The position numbers and the translations under genes are program-made. 27,587 nucleotides of DNA. It comes from BM707 sp041592975. Lineage in GTDB: Bacteria; Desulfobacterota; Desulfuromonadia; Desulfuromonadales; UBA2294. The stretch covers positions 1 to 27,587 of the forward strand of contig JBFHOZ010000009.1 of NCBI GenBank assembly GCA_041592975.1. Reading direction: 5' to 3'. The stretch's first letter is position 1. Each line of letters begins with the position of its first letter. Shown here one piece after another: positions 14,720-23,603 of the stretch. Below the pieces are notes generated by a model. It was not told the origin of the DNA, did no database searches, and saw only the letters and a program-made list of their open reading frames with translations.

Positions 14720-16060
14720 CTATCGCCCGAAGAAGACCGACGGCAGCCAGGTGATGATCTCCGGGAAATACATCAGTATCGCAAGTCCGACGACCTGGAT
14801 GGTGACAAAGGGGATGATGCCGCGATATATGTCACCCATGGTGTATTCCGGCGGCGCGACCCCCTTGAAGTAAAACAGGGCGTAGCCGAACGGCGGCGTC
14901 AGGAACGAGGTCTGTAGGTTGATGCAGACCATCATGGCGAACCATAACGGATCGAATTCGAGGTCCATGGCGATCGGCGTGAAGATTGGCACGACGACGA
15001 GCAGGATGGCCGCCCAGTCGATGAACATCCCCATAACGAAGACAACGGCCATCATGATAATGAAGACGACGTAGGGGCTGACCTCCATGCCAAGCAGGAC
15101 ATCGGCGACGACGTCGCCCCCCCCCATGCTCAAAAAGACAACCGAGAAGAACTTGCCGCCGATGAACAGGGCCATGATCATGGCCGTCGTCCGCGCCGTA
15201 GAAATACAGGACTGGGTGATGACCTCCCAGCTGAGCTTGCGTGTCGCCAGGGCGAGGATCAGCGCGCCGATGCAGCCGAGAGCGGCCGCTTCTGTCGGGG
15301 TGGCGATGCCGGCAAGAATTGTCCCCATGACGGTGAGAATTAGACCAAACGGTGGTACGAAGTTTTTCATGGTCATGGATATTTTCTGGCCGATAGTGGC
15401 GGTGCGGTCCTGCTTCGGGATCGGCGGACCGAGTTTCGGATTCATCGCGCAGCGGATGCCGACATAGGCCAGGTACAGCCCCGAAAGGAGCAACCCCGGC
15501 AGGATCGCCCCGGCGAACAGGTTGCCGACCGAAGTCTCCTTCTGGCCGGTCAGGCCGCCGTAGACGACCAGCATGATCGACGGGGGGATCAGGATACCGA
15601 GGGTTCCCGACGAGCAGATGATGCCGGCGCTCATGCCGCGATCGTAACCGCGACGCAGAAGGGCCGGACCGGCCATCAGGCCCATGGCGACAACCGAGGC
15701 GCCGATGATCCCGGTGGTCGCGGCGAACACCGTCGAAACGACGATGACCGCCATCCCGAGGCCACCGCGCAGGCCGCCGAGGACCTGGTAGAGAGCGTCG
15801 AACAGCCCTTCGGACACCTTGGATCGGTCGAGGATCTGGGCCATGAAGATGAATAGTGGAATCGCGACCAGCGTGTAGTTGAGAAAAATGCCCCAGGCGT
15901 TGTTGGCAAACAGGCCGAGGAGGCCGGCAACGTCGAAATTATAATCGATCAAGCCGAACAGGGTGGCGACCGCCGCCAGCGTGATCGCCAGGGGATGCCC
16001 AAGGGCGATCGAAACCATCAGGGTCAGGAACATCAGTATGGTGAGAATTTCTACGCTCAT
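14720..16060 (-). CDS. dctM: TRAP transporter large membrane subunit, DctM
   Basis: This is a 446-residue permease of about 12 transmembrane helices that couples sodium influx to uptake of a carboxylate delivered by the periplasmic binding protein. Hydrophobic helices run through the whole length, beginning MSVEILTILMFLTLMVSIALGHPLA. Family signatures include GLRGGLGMAVIVVSTVFAATTGIIGASVVAMG, GTLGILIPPSIMLVVYGG and TEAAALGCIGALI. GGAG lies about 10 nt before ATG 16060. It sits 28 nt after dctQ and 35 nt before the glcD-like gene. Operon context with 2-hydroxyacid oxidase genes suggests lactate, glycolate or a related acid as substrate. Confidence 0.95.
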   Translation of the reverse strand: MSVEILTILMFLTLMVSIALGHPLAITLAAVATLFGLIDYNFDVAGLLGLFANNAWGIFLNYTLVAIPLFIFMAQILDRSKVSEGLFDALYQVLGGLRGGLGMAVIVVSTVFAATTGIIGASVVAMGLMAGPALLRRGYDRGMSAGIICSSGTLGILIPPSIMLVVYGGLTGQKETSVGNLFAGAILPGLLLSGLYLAYVGIRCAMNPKLGPPIPKQDRTATIGQKISMTMKNFVPPFGLILTVMGTILAGIATPTEAAALGCIGALILALATRKLSWEVITQSCISTARTTAMIMALFIGGKFFSVVFLSMGGGDVVADVLLGMEVSPYVVFIIMMAVVFVMGMFIDWAAILLVVVPIFTPIAMDLEFDPLWFAMMVCINLQTSFLTPPFGYALFYFKGVAPPEYTMGDIYRGIIPFVTIQVVGLAILMYFPEIITWLPSVFFGR

Positions 16061-16088
16061 TGTACGTGTCTCCGGGTCAAGCGGGATA

Positions 16089-16586
16089 TCAGTCGTGCTT
16101 CTTCAGGGAGCGGATGTCCTGCAGCAGCTTGGCCACCCCCTGCAGGAAGAAAAGGATAAAACCGATGGCCATGAACGTCTTGATCGGGTAGACCGGCGGC
16201 CCCCAGGAGCTGGATGCGTGTTCCCACTGCTGCCATGAATTTACGGCCAAAACGCAGATGTGGAACGTCAGTAGCCCCATCGTCGGGATGAACAGTACGG
16301 CGTTGGTCGCGATGCGCAGGACAGTGCGCTTCCTGTCAGGAAGCCTGGCCTCGAAAACGTCGATGGAGACGTGCGTGTCGTGCTTGTGGGCATAGGCGAG
16401 GGCAAAGCAGAAGTGCATGCCGTACAGGAACACGGTCAGCTCGAAGGCCCATGATGTCGGCGCGTTGAAGCCGTAGCGCATGACAACCTCCCAGACCACC
16501 ACCGCAATCAGCGGCAGGATCAGATAGGAGGAGTAGAAACCGAACCTTTCATTGAGGGTGTCGATCATGTTGCCAATCTTGTCCAT
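16089..16586 (-). CDS. dctQ: TRAP transporter small membrane subunit, DctQ
   Basis: This 165-residue protein has four predicted transmembrane helices (about 18-37, 49-67, 90-112, 135-157), the standard DctQ layout. The conserved segment VVWEVVMRYGFNAPTSWAFELTVFLYG is the family hallmark. It forms the membrane complex with DctM and helps dock the binding protein. AGAGG lies 5 nt before ATG 16586. The gap from dctP (81 nt) holds a large palindrome that probably sets the dctP to dctQM expression ratio. Confidence 0.94.
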   Translation of the reverse strand: MDKIGNMIDTLNERFGFYSSYLILPLIAVVVWEVVMRYGFNAPTSWAFELTVFLYGMHFCFALAYAHKHDTHVSIDVFEARLPDRKRTVLRIATNAVLFIPTMGLLTFHICVLAVNSWQQWEHASSSWGPPVYPIKTFMAIGFILFFLQGVAKLLQDIRSLKKHD

Positions 16587-16630
16587 ATCAACCTCTTAAC
16601 CGGGAGTGAAACTATTCTTTGCATTGATGA

Positions 16631-16660
16631 ACCTGCGGGGGCCGGCCGGCCCCCGCAGGT
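16631..16660 (-). repeat. Perfect 30-bp GC-rich palindrome between dctP and dctQ
   Basis: Bases 16631-16660 are a perfect inverted repeat with no spacer (arms begin ACCTGCGGGGG). It starts 7 nt after the dctP stop on the minus strand and has no T-run. In the transcript it would be a very stable hairpin at the 3-prime end of dctP. Such elements usually protect the upstream mRNA or partly block read-through, giving excess binding protein over membrane subunits. Confidence 0.85.
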
Positions 16661-16667
16661 GTACTGT

Positions 16668-17825
16668 TTACTGCATGTGCTTTCCTTTGACGAACATTTC
16701 GTACGGCCAGGGCGCTACGCCACCGCGCACGGCGCGCCACTCGGCAAAATCGGCCTTGAACTGGTCCTGAGAGTCCATGACCTTCTTGACATCGGGGTAT
16801 TTCGCTTTCAACCCCTCGATGTACTCGTGCGACGCCTTGGCGAAGTTGTTGATGGTTTCCTCGTCCATGCGAACGAATTCAACCTTCTTCTTGAACAGCT
16901 TGACCGCCTCGGCATTGAGGTTTTCCTGCCAGGCGTTGGACCAGAGCTGGGTCTCCTTGGCGGCGATGTCGACGATCCACTTCAGGTCGGCCGGCAGCTT
17001 GTCCCAGGAATCCTTGTTGATGAAGAATGCGCTCTGGCAGGACGGCTGGTGGACGCCGGGGGTGATAACGTACTTGGTGATGTCGTCGAAGCCCATCGGA
17101 TAGTTGATGGCCGGGGTGCTGAACTCGGCGGCGTCGATGACACCCCGCTCGAGGGCGAGATAGACTTCGCCGCCCGGCAGCGGGCTGACCGAGGCGCCGA
17201 GGTTGGTCATGATATCCATGTACCAGCCCGGAGTACGAACGCGCATCCCCTTGAAGTCGGCCATCTTGGTGGCCTTCTTGTTGGAGAACAGGCCCAGCTC
17301 CTGGCCGACGTTGCCGCCCGGAAGTGCGTAGAGGTTATAGCGACCATAAAGCTCCTGCATCATCTCCAGGCCGCCGCGCTCATAAAGCCAGATATTGTAG
17401 CCTTCGGCGTCGAGGCCGAACGGCACCGAGGCGAAAGCGACGAATGCCTCGTTCTTCCCTTTCCAGTAACCGGGCCAGTCATGGCCGATGTCCGCCTGGC
17501 CCTTGCTGACGGCGTCGAAGCTCTCCATGGCACCGACCAACTCGCCGGCCGAGAACAGCTTGATCTCCAGGCGCCCGCCGGAGGCCAAGGCGACAGAATC
17601 GGCGAAATGCTGGGCCAGGTCGTAGAAGAGCAGCCCCTTCGACCACGGCATGACCATCTTCCATTTGAAGGTCTCCTTCGACGGCTTGATGGTACGCAAT
17701 TCCTTCTTGACCGCCTCATGACGCTTGTCGGCACCAAACTTTTCGCGCTTGGCTGCAAACGCGTTCGGCGCCAGAACCAGACTTGCCGCGATCAGCAAGC
17801 CCACAACAACTCTCCATCTCTTCAT
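16668..17825 (-). CDS. dctP: TRAP transporter periplasmic solute-binding protein, DctP/TakP-like
   Basis: This is a 385-residue periplasmic receptor. The Sec signal peptide MKRWRVVVGLLIAASLVLAPNAFA is followed by A|KRE. The mature protein shows the DctP fold markers: FKWKMVMPWSKGLLFYDLAQHFADSV, SAGELVG, the ligand-contact region KGMRVRTPGWYMDIMTNLGASVSPLPGGEVYLALERGVIDA, and HQPSCQSAFFINKDSWDKLP. The branch resembles TakP-type receptors, several of which bind 2-oxoacids or lactate. ATG 17825 is chosen because AGGAGG lies 5 nt upstream and the signal peptide starts there; an upstream extension to 17888 has no support. It is first in the dctPQM-glcDF operon, whose promoter carries the FCD-regulator operator. 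Confidence 0.94.
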   Translation of the reverse strand: MKRWRVVVGLLIAASLVLAPNAFAAKREKFGADKRHEAVKKELRTIKPSKETFKWKMVMPWSKGLLFYDLAQHFADSVALASGGRLEIKLFSAGELVGAMESFDAVSKGQADIGHDWPGYWKGKNEAFVAFASVPFGLDAEGYNIWLYERGGLEMMQELYGRYNLYALPGGNVGQELGLFSNKKATKMADFKGMRVRTPGWYMDIMTNLGASVSPLPGGEVYLALERGVIDAAEFSTPAINYPMGFDDITKYVITPGVHQPSCQSAFFINKDSWDKLPADLKWIVDIAAKETQLWSNAWQENLNAEAVKLFKKKVEFVRMDEETINNFAKASHEYIEGLKAKYPDVKKVMDSQDQFKADFAEWRAVRGGVAPWPYEMFVKGKHMQ

Positions 17826-17911
17826 CTCATCCTCCTGTCTCTCTTGGTTGACGTCAGATCGGCATTCTGTGACTATCCGACCACACAAATCCCCATCATC
17901 TTACCTTTAAA

Positions 17912-17962
17912 TGGTATGACCAATTTTTTGCAAACCATAACCAGAATCGGAACCCGGGTCAA
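17912..17962 (-). promoter_or_regulatory. Promoter and FCD-regulator operator of dctPQM-glcDF
   Basis: On the minus strand, TTGACC (17962-17957) and TATGGT (17939-17934) have 17-nt spacing. TGGTCATACCA (17922-17912) lies about +5 to +15 and is identical to the operator at the regulator gene. A roadblock or start-site repression by the FCD regulator is inferred. Confidence 0.8.
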
Positions 17963-17997
17963 GAAAAAAACAGAACATTGTTATACGGAGGTGCACA

Positions 17998-19323
17998 TCA
18001 GAACTCCTTCACCTGTTTCCTCTCGCGAAGATCTTTCACCTTGCGGGCGGCGGTCGCCTGGCTCAGGCCGAGAGCCTGGGCCACCTTGCGGGTCGTCCCG
18101 TGCTCCCTGATCGCCTGCATCAGCAAAGTGTCCTCGTATTCCTGAAGCAGGTCGGAGAGATTCCTCGCGTCGCCGGCACCGCCGACGCTGTCGCCCAACT
18201 GGGCGAGGGAGCCGATTTCATTGCCGACCGAGGTGACGATCATCCGCTCGACAAAATTCTCCAGCTCGCGGATGTTCCCCTTCCAGGGGAGCGCCGAGAG
18301 CTGCTCGACCAGCCCCTCGGTAAATTTCTTGTAACTGTTGTAGCGCCGGTTGTAGTGATCGGTGAAATACCGGATCAGCAGTGGAATATCCTCGCGCCGC
18401 TGGCGCAGCGGCGGAATCTCGACCGGCACGACGTTCAGCCGGTAATAGAGATCCTCGCGGAAGCGGCCGAGAGCAACCTGGGCGGCGAGGTCGCGGTTGG
18501 TGGCGGCGATGATCCGCACATCGACCTTTTTCTCTTCGCGGCCGCCGATCCTGAAGAAGGCCTTCTCCTGGATCACGCCGAGCAGCTTCGATTGCAGGTG
18601 CAGCGGCACCTCGGTGATCTCGTCGAGAAAAATCGTGCCGCCGTCGGCCTGTTCGAACAGACCCATCTTCCCCTTGCGGTCGGCGCCGGTGAACGCCCCC
18701 GGCTCGTAGCCGAACAGCTCGGCCTCGAGCAGCGATTCCGGAATCGCCGCGCAGTTGATCTGCAGCAGGGGCTTTGCGCGCCGTTCGCTGGCGCGATGGA
18801 CAACCTTGGCGAGAAGGCTCTTGCCGACCCCCGATTCACCGGTCAGCAGGATGGTCGAATCGGTGCCGGCGACCCGCAGCGCCAGGTCGATCACGTCCCC
18901 CATGCTCTGGCTGCAGGTGACGATGTCCTGCTCGTCGAGCATCTGGCTGCGGGCGGTGTCGGCGTCGATCTTCTTGCTGTACTGCACCACGGTAAGATCC
19001 CAGATGGTGTTGACGATGTAACGGATCTCGCCATCCTCGCCGAAAACCGGGCGCCCCTTGACCAGCAGCTTGCGGCCGGTCGACGTCGAGTAGGTCGCCG
19101 TCGCCGGCGCCTTCCTGTCGATGACCAGCAGGCTCGCCGAGCCGGAGAAGAGGTTGTCCGGGCCGACCATGTCGTACAGCGAGCGACCGGCGAGTTCCTC
19201 GTTGCGGAAGCCCGACATCTCCTCGAAGGTCCGGTTGACCCGGATGGTCGTCCCCTTCCCGTCGACCAGGTAGATGCCGTTGGCGACGTTGTCAAAAACG
19301 ATCTCGTGCAGTTCGAGGTCCAT
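17998..19323 (-). CDS. Sigma54-dependent activator, PAS-AAA+-TyrR-type HTH
   Basis: This is a 441-residue enhancer-binding protein. A PAS domain occupies about 5-115 (IVFDNVANGIYLVDGKGTTIRVNRTFEEMSGF). The AAA+ domain runs from about 135 to 370 with Walker A GESGVGKS (162-169), GAFTGA (209-214), Walker B TIFLDE (230-235) and arginine finger FREDLYYRL. The C-terminal HTH (HGTTRKVAQALGLSQATAARKV) is of the TyrR kind. No receiver domain is present, so it likely senses a small molecule through PAS. GGGAG precedes ATG 19323, 10 nt after the 3-hydroxybutyrate dehydrogenase stop, making it the last gene of that operon. It is the best candidate to activate the sigma54 promoter at 22739, which would give positive autoregulation. 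Confidence 0.93.
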   Translation of the reverse strand: MDLELHEIVFDNVANGIYLVDGKGTTIRVNRTFEEMSGFRNEELAGRSLYDMVGPDNLFSGSASLLVIDRKAPATATYSTSTGRKLLVKGRPVFGEDGEIRYIVNTIWDLTVVQYSKKIDADTARSQMLDEQDIVTCSQSMGDVIDLALRVAGTDSTILLTGESGVGKSLLAKVVHRASERRAKPLLQINCAAIPESLLEAELFGYEPGAFTGADRKGKMGLFEQADGGTIFLDEITEVPLHLQSKLLGVIQEKAFFRIGGREEKKVDVRIIAATNRDLAAQVALGRFREDLYYRLNVVPVEIPPLRQRREDIPLLIRYFTDHYNRRYNSYKKFTEGLVEQLSALPWKGNIRELENFVERMIVTSVGNEIGSLAQLGDSVGGAGDARNLSDLLQEYEDTLLMQAIREHGTTRKVAQALGLSQATAARKVKDLRERKQVKEF

Positions 19324-19333
19324 TCCGCTCCCG

Positions 19334-20092
19334 TCAGCAGGCGGTCCAGCCGCAGTCGATGGTCAGCGCCGTGCCGGTCATGCAGCTGGCCGCGTCGGAG
19401 CAGAGGAACAGCACCGCCGCGCCGATTTCGGACGGTTCGATCAGCCGCTTGACCGCCGCCTTCTTCAGCATGATGGACTCAATCACGTCCTCGCGCGGAA
19501 TGCCGTGGGTCTTCGCCTGGGCGTCGATCTGGCCGTCGACCAGCGGCGTGCGCACGTAGGCCGGGCAGATCGAGTTGACGGTGATGCCGTGCGGCCCGCC
19601 CTCGAGCGCCGTCGTCTTGGTCAGGCCGGTCAGCCCATGCTTGGCCGAGATGTAGGCCGACTTGAACTCCGAGGCGCGCAGGCCGTGCACCGAGTTGATG
19701 TTGATGACCCGCCCCCACCCCTTCTTCTGCATATGCGGCCAGCTGTACTTGGTCAGCAGAAACGGCGCCGTCAGCATCAGCGCGATCATGAAGTTCCACT
19801 TCTCCTCGGGAAAATCCTCCACCGGGGAGACATGCTGGATGCCGGCGTTGTTGACCAGCACGTCGACCGACCCGAAGGTGGCGACCGCCTCGTCGACCAG
19901 CGCCCTGCAGTCGGCGGCATTGGAGAGGTCGGCCCTGACGAAGTGGGCGCCGATCCTCTCCGCCTCCTGCTTGCCGGCCGCCACGTTGATATCGGCCATG
20001 ACCACGTTGTAATCGGCACCGGCCAGGGATTCGGCCACGGCGAGGCCGATGCCGCTGGCAGCCCCGGTGACCAGGGCAACACGCTTGTTCAT
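19334..20092 (-). CDS. D-3-hydroxybutyrate dehydrogenase
   Basis: This 252-residue short-chain dehydrogenase should convert (R)-3-hydroxybutyrate and NAD+ to acetoacetate. The cofactor motif TGAASGIG is at 9-16, NNAG at 81-84, and the catalytic Ser134, Tyr147 and Lys151 lie in NINSVHGLRASEFKSAYISAKHG. That last block is diagnostic of PHB-pathway 3-hydroxybutyrate dehydrogenases rather than FabG. AAGGAG lies 8 nt before ATG 20092. It lies 24 nt after the CoA-transferase and 10 nt before the activator gene. With the two upstream enzymes it forms a complete route from 3-hydroxybutyrate to acetyl-CoA. Confidence 0.93.
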   Translation of the reverse strand: MNKRVALVTGAASGIGLAVAESLAGADYNVVMADINVAAGKQEAERIGAHFVRADLSNAADCRALVDEAVATFGSVDVLVNNAGIQHVSPVEDFPEEKWNFMIALMLTAPFLLTKYSWPHMQKKGWGRVININSVHGLRASEFKSAYISAKHGLTGLTKTTALEGGPHGITVNSICPAYVRTPLVDGQIDAQAKTHGIPREDVIESIMLKKAAVKRLIEPSEIGAAVLFLCSDAASCMTGTALTIDCGWTAC

Positions 20093-20116
20093 ATTGCGTT
20101 CTCCTTGTTATCGCAT

Positions 20117-21483
<1,367 letters not shown>

Positions 21484-21484
<1 letters not shown>

Positions 21485-22677
21485 CAATCCCTCCCGGCCT
21501 GGTCCACGCGTTCAAACAGGGCGGCGACCGCTTCGCCGCCGCCGATGCAGAGGGAGGCGACGCCGTAGCGCGCCTGGCGCCGGCGCATCTCCCGGATGAC
21601 GGTGGCCGCCAGCCGGCCGCCGCTGGCACCGATCGGATGGCCGATCGACACCGCGCCGCCGTTGACGTTGACCTTTTCCGGGTCGAGGCCGAGTTCCCTG
21701 ATGGCCACCAGCGGCACGGCCGCAAACGCCTCGTTGATCTCGAACAAATCGACATCCGCAATCTTCAGCCCGGCCTTCTCGACCACCTTGCGGATCGCGC
21801 CGACCGGGGCTTCGGCAAAATCGTTCGGAGCGATGCTGTTGGTCGCGTAGGCGACCAGGCGGGCCAGCGGCTTCAGGCCGTGCCGCTTCACCGCATCGGC
21901 GCCGGCGAGCAGCAGGATGGCGGCACCGTCATTGATGGTCGAAGCGTTGCCGGCAGTGATCGAGCCGTCCTTCTCGAACACCGGGCGCAGCGTCGGGAGC
22001 TTGTCGACAGAGCCCTTGCCCGGCTCCTCGTCGGTGTCGACGACCACCTCCCCCTTGCGGCTGCTGATGGTCACCGGAACCAGTTCGTCGGCAAAGACGC
22101 CGTCCGCTATTGCCGCACTGGCGAGCCGGTAGGAGCGGGCGGCGTATGCGTCCTGATCAGCGCGGCTGACTCCGTGCCGGGCGATCCAGCGCTCGGTGAT
22201 ATTCCCCATGTGGTCGCCCGAGTAGGGATCAAGCAGTCCGTCGGTGAGCATCATGTCGAGCACCTGCCCCGCCCCCATGCGTTGCCCGAAGCGGGCAGCG
22301 GGGAGCAAATAGGGGGCGAGCGACATGCTCTCCATGCCGCCGGCGAGGACGACAGACGCGTCGCCGAGGCGGATCGCGTCGGCGGCCAGCATGACCGCCT
22401 TCAAACCGCTGCCGCAGACCTTGTTGATGGTCATCGCGTGGGCCGAATCGGGGATTCCCGCAGCGCGCATCGCCTGGCGGGCCGGCGCCTGACCGGCGCC
22501 CCCCTGCAGCACCTGGCCGATGATCACTTCGTCAACTTTTTCCGGGGGGAGCCCGGTCTCGTCGAGGACCGACCGGATGACGCCGGCGGCCAGCCCGGAT
22601 GCCGGCACGGTGGAAAGCGACCCGCCGAAAGAGCCGAACGGCGTGCGACGGGCGGCGGCGATAAAGACTTCTGACAT
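21484..22677 (-). CDS. Acetyl-CoA acetyltransferase (thiolase)
   Basis: This 397-residue thiolase should cleave acetoacetyl-CoA with CoA into two acetyl-CoA. Nucleophile Cys88 lies in NKVCGSGLKAV, followed by GGMESMSLAPYLLP. The C-terminal catalytic His347 is in GHPIGASG and Cys377 in CIGGGEAVA. The NEAFAAV segment is also conserved. Length is standard for degradative or biosynthetic thiolases. AGGAGG precedes ATG 22677. It is the first gene of the operon thiolase, CoA-transferase, 3-hydroxybutyrate dehydrogenase and sigma54 activator, preceded by a strong sigma54 promoter. Confidence 0.95.
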
Positions 22678-22721
22678 GGACTACCTCCTGATAAGGGTCG
22701 ATATACTCAACGCGATAATCA

Positions 22722-22739
22722 TCGCAAGTCCCGTACCAA
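22722..22739 (-). promoter_or_regulatory. Sigma54 promoter of the 3-hydroxybutyrate operon
   Basis: On the minus strand TTGGTACGGGACTTGCGA matches TGGYAC-N5-TTGC with exactly 10 nt between GG and GC. Transcription should begin near 22712, about 35 nt before the thiolase ATG. The stretch 22678-23039 has no gene: it holds this promoter, two palindromic sites and the divergent lld promoter. Confidence 0.85.
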
Positions 22740-22800
22740 TGTCGAAAAAGTGGTAGAATGGGAGTTTGGGAACAGGCGATTGCAACTGGCGCAGGAGGAA

Positions 22801-22818
22801 TGAGTCACTATTGAATCA
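22801..22818. promoter_or_regulatory. Putative enhancer site 1 for the sigma54 activator
   Basis: TGAGTCACTATTGAATCA is an imperfect palindrome about 65-80 nt upstream of the -24 box. Its reverse complement matches site 2 (22882-22899) at 16 of 18 positions. Confidence 0.65.
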
Positions 22819-22881
22819 CCTTTTCCCGACTTGTCAATCCGGACCGCCATTAAAAGCGGGGTGACTCCGGGGAGGATGCAA

Positions 22882-22899
22882 TGATTCAATATTGAGTCA
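22882..22899. promoter_or_regulatory. Putative enhancer site 2 for the sigma54 activator
   Basis: TGATTCAATATTGAGTCA is a near-perfect palindrome about 145-160 nt upstream of the -24 box, the inverted partner of site 1. The spacing is typical of upstream activating sequences. It also lies about 70 nt before the divergent lld -35. Confidence 0.65.
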
Positions 22900-22966
22900 T
22901 TCGATCCATGAATGAATCGATTTCTCCCGGATGGATCGGCATTAAAATATCGTTCTGTAATTATCC

Positions 22967-23010
22967 TTGACACAATTGACCGCGAAAGTCTAGCATTATT
23001 GGTCAGACCA
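22967..23010 (+). promoter_or_regulatory. Promoter and FCD-regulator operator of the lld operon
   Basis: TTGACA (22967-22972) and TAGCAT (22991-22996) have 18-nt spacing. TGGTCAGACCA (23000-23010) covers the expected start site and differs from the two other operator copies only at its central base. Confidence 0.8.
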
Positions 23011-23039
23011 TTGACTTGTTTTACCTTGAGGAGCGTTGC

Positions 23040-23591
23040 ATGGACCACATGGAGCAATTTATCGCCGCCGCCGAAAAGGTCGGCGCCACGATCAGGGCCT
23101 GCAGCAGCGGCGAGGAAGCCGGCCGCTACATCGCCGAGCACGCCGACGGCACGGTCCTTCTCCCCCCCCAGGCGAGCCTCGAACGGACCGGCCTGACCGA
23201 GGCGATCAGCCGGCAATCCGCGTCCCTGGACACGTTCGACAAGCAGCAGGCCGAGCAGGCGGCGGCCGGAGTCACCGGCGCCAATTTCGCGATTGCCGAA
23301 ACCGGCACCATCGTCCTGGAGAGCACCGATGAGGCAGTCCGCCTCGCCACCACCCTGCCGACCCTGCATTTCGTGCTGCTCGACCCCAGGAAGGTCGTCA
23401 CCGACGGCCAGGCGGCGATCCCCTACTTGCGCCAGATGCATGCAAGCGCCCCCCGGAACTACCTCGCCTACATCACCGGCCCGAGCCGAACGGCCGACAT
23501 CGAGCGGGTCCTGACCATCGGTGTTCACGGCCCGAAGGAACTGCATATCCTGCTTCTGGAAAATCTCTCCGACGATTTTCTCGAAAGCTGA
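23040..23591 (+). CDS. lldG: LUD-domain lactate utilisation protein, LldG/LutC-like
   Basis: This is a 183-residue LUD-domain protein, the small subunit of the LldEFG/LutABC L-lactate dehydrogenase complex. Conserved blocks are GVTGANFAIAETGTIVLES, LPTLHFVLLDPRKVV and YITGPSRTADIERVLTIGVHGPKELHILLL. It contains no iron-sulfur motifs, as expected for LutC. GAGGAG lies 6 nt before ATG 23040. It precedes the fused LldF-LldE gene by 12 nt and follows a promoter carrying the FCD-regulator operator. Confidence 0.92.
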   Translation: MDHMEQFIAAAEKVGATIRACSSGEEAGRYIAEHADGTVLLPPQASLERTGLTEAISRQSASLDTFDKQQAEQAAAGVTGANFAIAETGTIVLESTDEAVRLATTLPTLHFVLLDPRKVVTDGQAAIPYLRQMHASAPRNYLAYITGPSRTADIERVLTIGVHGPKELHILLLENLSDDFLES

Positions 23592-23603
23592 TCGAGGTTG
23601 ATT

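Noticed and set aside
17925..17945. Sigma54-like element upstream of dctP (minus strand CTGGTTATGGTTTGCA)
   Set aside because: GG and GC are 9 nt apart instead of 10; a good sigma70 promoter plus operator occupies the same place.
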